Shown: in pieces, positions 59,974-64,000 of the stretch | Layout: each line of letters starts with the position of its first letter | Position numbering within the stretch: the first letter of the stretch is position 1 | NCBI RefSeq assembly: GCF_003285015.1 | Contig: NZ_QMFB01000036.1 | Coordinates: 1 to 64,000 of the forward strand | Direction of reading: 5' to 3' | From: Paenibacillus contaminans | GTDB taxonomy: Bacteria > Bacillota > Bacilli > Paenibacillales > NBRC-103111 | Length of the DNA: 64,000 nt | Notes under the pieces: model-generated | What the model saw: the letters and a program-made list of their open reading frames with translations, nothing else | Told to the model about the DNA's origin: nothing | The model's database searches: none | Position numbers and translations under genes: made by a program

Positions 59974-62900
59974 ATGCGTAAATGGAAACGCGGTATAGCG
60001 CTTTTGCTCTCTTTTACACTTATTTTATCCGCCTTCATGATTCATGGAACGCCTGTTCAGGCGGCTACAGCGAAGCTGAAGCTTGCAAATCCGGGATTCG
60101 AAGCTCCGCTCTCCGGCGGTAAAATTCCCGGGTGGACGTCCGTATTCGCGGAGACGGGCAGCGATTTCAATTATCAAATCACAGACGACGAGAAGTCGTC
60201 AGGCAGTTACAGCTTGAAAATCGTCGACCAGCGCAGAGACAAATCGGTCGCGATTCTCAGCGATCCGATCGCCGTGACTTCCGGCGTGCCGTATACCGGC
60301 AGAGCCAAGATTTTGATCGAAGACGCGGCAAGCACGGCCAGCTTGTACATTCGTTTCTATGACGAAGCGGGCAAAATGATTACGGAGCAATCGAAGCATT
60401 CGGAAGGGTCGAAGGGCTTTACGGTCGGCCAGTGGCAGGATGTAACGACGCCAGAAACGGCCGCTCCCGCCAATGCGAAGACAGCCCGAATCATGGCTTC
60501 CGTGACGAGTTATTCGATCGCTAACGCCTACTACGACGACATGGCGATTACATACGACGAGACGAACGTGCCTGCGAAGCCGGAGCTTTCCGTTCCGCAG
60601 TCGTTGTCGCCGGGGCAGGAATTTACGGTAACGCTCCGTGCAGCGGAGGCTAACGGTTTAAGCCAAGCTAGCGTCGACATTCAATATGATCAGCTGAAGC
60701 TTCAATTCGTAGAGGCTATTGCAGCCGGTGCTTTTGCCGGTCAGGGGGCTTCCGTTACAGCGTCGGTGTATAATGAAACGGTTAAAGTGAACGCGGCGCT
60801 TAACGGAACGCCGATAAATGCCGATTCTGCGGTTGCCGAGCTGAAATTCAAAGTGACGGGCAGCGAGGGCGGCACTTGGCTGAAGCTGGACAAAGAAGTG
60901 ACTTTGAACGAAACCGCTTACGTGCTGCAGGAGCAGCTTTACAATGCGGCAATCGTGCAGCCGGAGCCTGGCGAGCCGAAGCTGGCGCTGGCGAACCCCG
61001 GTTTCGAGGAGCCTGTCGTAAACGGGAAAATTCCGGGCTGGAGCTCCGCGATTGCGAAGACCGGCGAAGGTTATACCTATGAAATTACAAGCAGCCGAAG
61101 CGCATCCGGAGGACATAGCTTAAAAATTACCGATACGCTTAGGGACCAATCGGTCGCTTTGATAAGCGATCGGCTGGAGGTAACGCCTGGCGTTAGATAC
61201 ACGGGGAAAGCGAAAATCTTTATCGAGGACGCATCCCATACGGCCAGCTTGAATCTCCGGTTCTACGACGAGAACGATAAGCAAATCGCGGAGTATCCGA
61301 TCCATTCGGAAGGCTCGAAGGGCTTCCCGGCTGGCGTATGGCGCGATGTCGCGACGCCGGAGGCCGCAGCACCGGAAAATGCGAAATATGTGCGGTTGCT
61401 CGCCTACACGACGGTTTATGCGATCGCCGCGGCTTATTTCGACGATATGGCTATCGCCTATAAGGATACGCCTGCTGAGCCGAAGCTGGCGCTGGCGAAT
61501 CCGGGCTTCGAGGAGCCGCTCGCCGGCGGCAAAATCCCCGGCTGGAAATCGGTGTTTGCCGAAACGGGCGCGGGATTCCAATATGAAATAACGGGCTCGA
61601 AGAAAGCGGCAGGCAATAACAGCCTGAAAATTACCGACCAGCTCAGAGATAAGTCCGTTGCGATTATTAGCGATCCTTTGGATGCCGTCCCCGGAGTTAT
61701 TTATACGGGCAAGGCCAAGCTGCTTGTGGAAGGCGAAAGCACGGCCAGCTTGAATATCCGTTTCTACGATGCGCTGGGCAACCAGGTTGCCGAGCAGGCG
61801 AATCATTTTGAAACGGGAAAAGGCTTCCCGGCCGATACGTGGCAGGACGTCGCCACATCTGCGGTGGTTGCGCCGGATAACGCCAAAAGCGTCCGTTTAA
61901 TGGCCTACACGACAAGCTACTCGATCGCCACAGCTTATTATGATGAAATGGCGATCGCGTTCGAGACGGACAATACGCCGGCGGTGCTGGACATGTCCGC
62001 GCCCGCGGAGCTGTCCGAAGGGCAGGAATTTACGGTTGGCCTGAATGCGGCAAAGGCGAATAAGCTTGCTTCCGTAAGCGCTCAAATCATCTATGACAAA
62101 TCGAAGCTGCAGGTTGTCGGAGTGCAGCCGGCGGGACAATTCGCGGGAAGCGCGGCCGCCGTTACATCCGCCGACAATGGCGGGAAGCTGACTATCGATG
62201 CTGTGCAGCAGGGCGCCAATACCGTAAACGGCGATACGGCTATCGCCGAAATTACATTTAAAGCGACCGGCGGCGGAGGCGAGGCTTGGCTCGTCCTGGC
62301 TAACGAATCTTCGATGAACGGCTCCTATCATCCTTCAAGGGATAAGGTCGCTTTACTGCGAATCGGCACGGATATCGGCGTACAGCTGTCCGACAAAGTT
62401 TATGGAGAGGCGGAGCCTCTCGGAGCGCCGATCGCGGATACCGTAGGACTCTTCGACGGGGTTGCGGGCAAAGAAGACGGACATAACGTCATGTACACGA
62501 CGGTCAAAGGCATTCCGCCGATGTTCCACGTCGTCGATCTCGACGATTACAAGCTTCTCCGCAGCATTCCGCTTACGGACGGTGGAGACGCCTGGAGCCA
62601 TAAGATCGCTCCCGACGGCACGGTTTATATTGCGGCCGGCTCCCAGCTATGGGCGTATTCGCCTGTAACGAAGCAAGCGAGCAAAGTATTTACCTACGCT
62701 TCCGAAAATGTTTTCTGGGCCATCGATATTGATGAGGACGGCAATGTTTACATTGCGACGGGCCCAAGCGGCAAAGTGCTGAAATACGACCCGATCACGA
62801 AGCTGGGCAGAGACTACGGACGGCTGATGGGAATCATCGATCAGGAATACGCCCGTTCTATCGCTTACAGCAAAGGGTATGTGTATGTCGGAACCTCGCT

Positions 62901-64000
62901 GGCGAAGGTTTACAAGCTGAACGTAACGACCGGGGAGAAGGAAGAAATCGGCGGCGTTTTGAACGAGAAGGGTTACGCTTACGATACCGACGTCGTGGAC
63001 GACAAGTTTCTGATCGTACGATTCGATACGTCGAAGAAAAGGTACATCTACGACATTGAAGCCAGTCAATGGCTTGAAGTCGCAGTCGAGAACAGCTCGT
63101 CCGGGCTGCATATTGCGAAGGAATCGCTGGACGGAAAAATTTACTTCCCCGCAAACCAGAAAATCATGACGTTTGACGTGAACACCCGTCAGGTGGAAGA
63201 ATCGGGAATGGTGTACAACACCGGCTTCCGCGGCGCCGATTGGGTGGAGGTCGACGATCCGGAGCTGCCGGGCAAAAGCATCGTGACGATGAATTTCAGC
63301 GGGCTGATCGTATTCTTCAATCCGCAAACAAAGACGGTCAAGTCGTATCCGAATGTGCTGCCGCCGTCCGCATCTATCACGCATGTTTTCGAGCCGGGGC
63401 CGAACGGGAAAATTTACATTACCGGCATGCAGGCATCAAAAGCAAGCGAATATGACATCGTCTCGGGAACGAACAAATTATTCGGCATGGGGCAGGCGGG
63501 AAGCGTGACGCCGCTTGACGGCAAAATTTATTTCGGCGTTTATCCGAAATCGGAATTCTATGTGTACGATCCGCAGCAGGCAACCGGAAACGGCAATCCG
63601 AAATACTTGTTCAACTTCGGCGAGGAGCAGGACCGGCCAGGCGACAGCGTCGTTGCCAACGGCAAAATATACGTCGGAACGATTCCGGACTACGGAGCGC
63701 TGGGCGGCGCTATAACGGTTTACGATCCGTCGGTGTCCGATCCGGCGAAGTCCCATAAAGTTTTCCGCAACATCGTGCAGGATCAGAGCATTATCTCATT
63801 GGCCTACAAGGACGGCAAAATTTATGGCGGCACCAGCGTCAACGGCGGATTGAGCTCGCAGCCGACCGCGAAAGAAGCGAAGCTGTTCGTTTGGGATACC
63901 GAGAAGGAACAGAAAATAACGGAGGTCGCCTTGAATATTCCGGGCTTAACCGAGCCGAAGGCGATCGGGGGACTGACGATCGGTCCTGACGGGCTTTTGT
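59974..64000 (+). CDS. Large secreted multidomain protein: CBM-like repeats, cohesin-like modules, beta-propeller region (3' partial)
   Basis: The frame is open from the ATG at 59974 to the window end (1,342 residues seen, no stop). A Sec signal peptide (KWKRGIALLLSFTLILSAF, cleavage near VQAAT) comes first. Three similar modules of about 160 residues start LANPGFE-(E/A)P-KIPGW (near 60088, 60991 and 61495) and look like galactose-binding/CBM jelly rolls. Cohesin-like segments follow modules 1 and 3 (LSPGQEFTVTLRAAEANGL; LSEGQEFTVGLNAAKANKL). After base 62400 come repeated beta-propeller-like blades (GNVYIATGPSGKVLKYDP, GKIYFGVYPKSEFYVYDP). The likely role is extracellular polysaccharide binding or degradation; the catalytic part may lie beyond the window. 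Confidence 0.85.
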   Translation, partial: MRKWKRGIALLLSFTLILSAFMIHGTPVQAATAKLKLANPGFEAPLSGGKIPGWTSVFAETGSDFNYQITDDEKSSGSYSLKIVDQRRDKSVAILSDPIAVTSGVPYTGRAKILIEDAASTASLYIRFYDEAGKMITEQSKHSEGSKGFTVGQWQDVTTPETAAPANAKTARIMASVTSYSIANAYYDDMAITYDETNVPAKPELSVPQSLSPGQEFTVTLRAAEANGLSQASVDIQYDQLKLQFVEAIAAGAFAGQGASVTASVYNETVKVNAALNGTPINADSAVAELKFKVTGSEGGTWLKLDKEVTLNETAYVLQEQLYNAAIVQPEPGEPKLALANPGFEEPVVNGKIPGWSSAIAKTGEGYTYEITSSRSASGGHSLKITDTLRDQSVALISDRLEVTPGVRYTGKAKIFIEDASHTASLNLRFYDENDKQIAEYPIHSEGSKGFPAGVWRDVATPEAAAPENAKYVRLLAYTTVYAIAAAYFDDMAIAYKDTPAEPKLALANPGFEEPLAGGKIPGWKSVFAETGAGFQYEITGSKKAAGNNSLKITDQLRDKSVAIISDPLDAVPGVIYTGKAKLLVEGESTASLNIRFYDALGNQVAEQANHFETGKGFPADTWQDVATSAVVAPDNAKSVRLMAYTTSYSIATAYYDEMAIAFETDNTPAVLDMSAPAELSEGQEFTVGLNAAKANKLASVSAQIIYDKSKLQVVGVQPAGQFAGSAAAVTSADNGGKLTIDAVQQGANTVNGDTAIAEITFKATGGGGEAWLVLANESSMNGSYHPSRDKVALLRIGTDIGVQLSDKVYGEAEPLGAPIADTVGLFDGVAGKEDGHNVMYTTVKGIPPMFHVVDLDDYKLLRSIPLTDGGDAWSHKIAPDGTVYIAAGSQLWAYSPVTKQASKVFTYASENVFWAIDIDEDGNVYIATGPSGKVLKYDPITKLGRDYGRLMGIIDQEYARSIAYSKGYVYVGTSLAKVYKLNVTTGEKEEIGGVLNEKGYAYDTDVVDDKFLIVRFDTSKKRYIYDIEASQWLEVAVENSSSGLHIAKESLDGKIYFPANQKIMTFDVNTRQVEESGMVYNTGFRGADWVEVDDPELPGKSIVTMNFSGLIVFFNPQTKTVKSYPNVLPPSASITHVFEPGPNGKIYITGMQASKASEYDIVSGTNKLFGMGQAGSVTPLDGKIYFGVYPKSEFYVYDPQQATGNGNPKYLFNFGEEQDRPGDSVVANGKIYVGTIPDYGALGGAITVYDPSVSDPAKSHKVFRNIVQDQSIISLAYKDGKIYGGTSVNGGLSSQPTAKEAKLFVWDTEKEQKITEVALNIPGLTEPKAIGGLTIGPDGLL

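Overview
The window reads as chromosomal DNA of a Paenibacillaceae-type, spore-forming, low-to-mid-GC Gram-positive (a Paenibacillus or close relative; inference). The grounds are SLH-anchored cadherin-like surface proteins, strong AAAGGAGG Shine-Dalgarno sites, sigma-A-type promoters, a CgeB-like protein, large carbohydrate-active exoproteins with a Carbohydrate-Uptake-Transporter-1 ABC system, and several families of short intergenic repeats. I saw no rRNA, tRNA, CRISPR array, transposase or prophage genes.

Layout. 0-9.2 kb: 3' part of a giant cadherin-repeat/SLH surface protein, an SPL-like radical SAM protein, an M29 aminopeptidase, a MerR regulator with a textbook self-regulated promoter, and a membrane-anchored alpha/beta hydrolase. 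9.4-23.3 kb: an unusual co-directional block. It starts with RNA-repair genes (kptA and tatD overlapping, a small structured transcription unit with a 28-codon ORF, then rtcB and a BCS1-like AAA ATPase). It continues with a five-gene set of SWIM zinc finger, HEAT/DUF5691-like, MoxR ATPase, DUF5682-like and VWA protein. The last three overlap or abut and look like one complex of unknown function. 23.8-31.7 kb: WG-repeat protein, DUF5946, CgeB-like glycosyltransferase, XRE regulator, small membrane protein, Gfo/Idh/MocA oxidoreductase, 7TM sensor histidine kinase. 31.9-33.1 kb (minus strand): a nitrile-hydratase-leader-like (NHLP) peptide next to a class I isoprenoid-synthase-like enzyme, a possible undescribed RiPP/terpenoid locus. 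34-35.2 kb: a short AT-rich patch of small genes.

35.3-45.5 kb: a sugar-uptake locus with a LacI regulator, oxidoreductase, solute-binding lipoprotein, two permeases and a DUF4091/CBM9 exoprotein. Two operator-like palindromes of the same architecture lie at the regulator promoter and the operon promoter. A 400-bp A/C-rich minisatellite precedes the regulator. 45.5-49.6 kb: tandem intergenic repeats, a nested-hairpin element, and vanR-vanS-vanY-vanZ-like genes without vanHAX. 49.7-53.7 kb: GDYXXLXY/DUF2157 pair and membrane-bound GDPD. 53.9-56.4 kb: DUF1801-ArsR pair, then arsC, a Cys phosphatase and an ArsI-like dioxygenase. 56.7-58.1 kb: macrodomain plus ADP-ribosylglycohydrolase. 58.2-64 kb: a GntR/solute-binding-protein fusion regulator, then a very large secreted protein with CBM-like repeats, cohesin-like modules and a beta-propeller-like part. 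It runs off the window and has a cre site inside its promoter.

Several annotated-looking GTG/ATG starts overlap their own Shine-Dalgarno sequence. For these I moved the start to the next in-frame TTG or ATG. All function names rest on recognition of motifs and family resemblance by eye; no database search was run.
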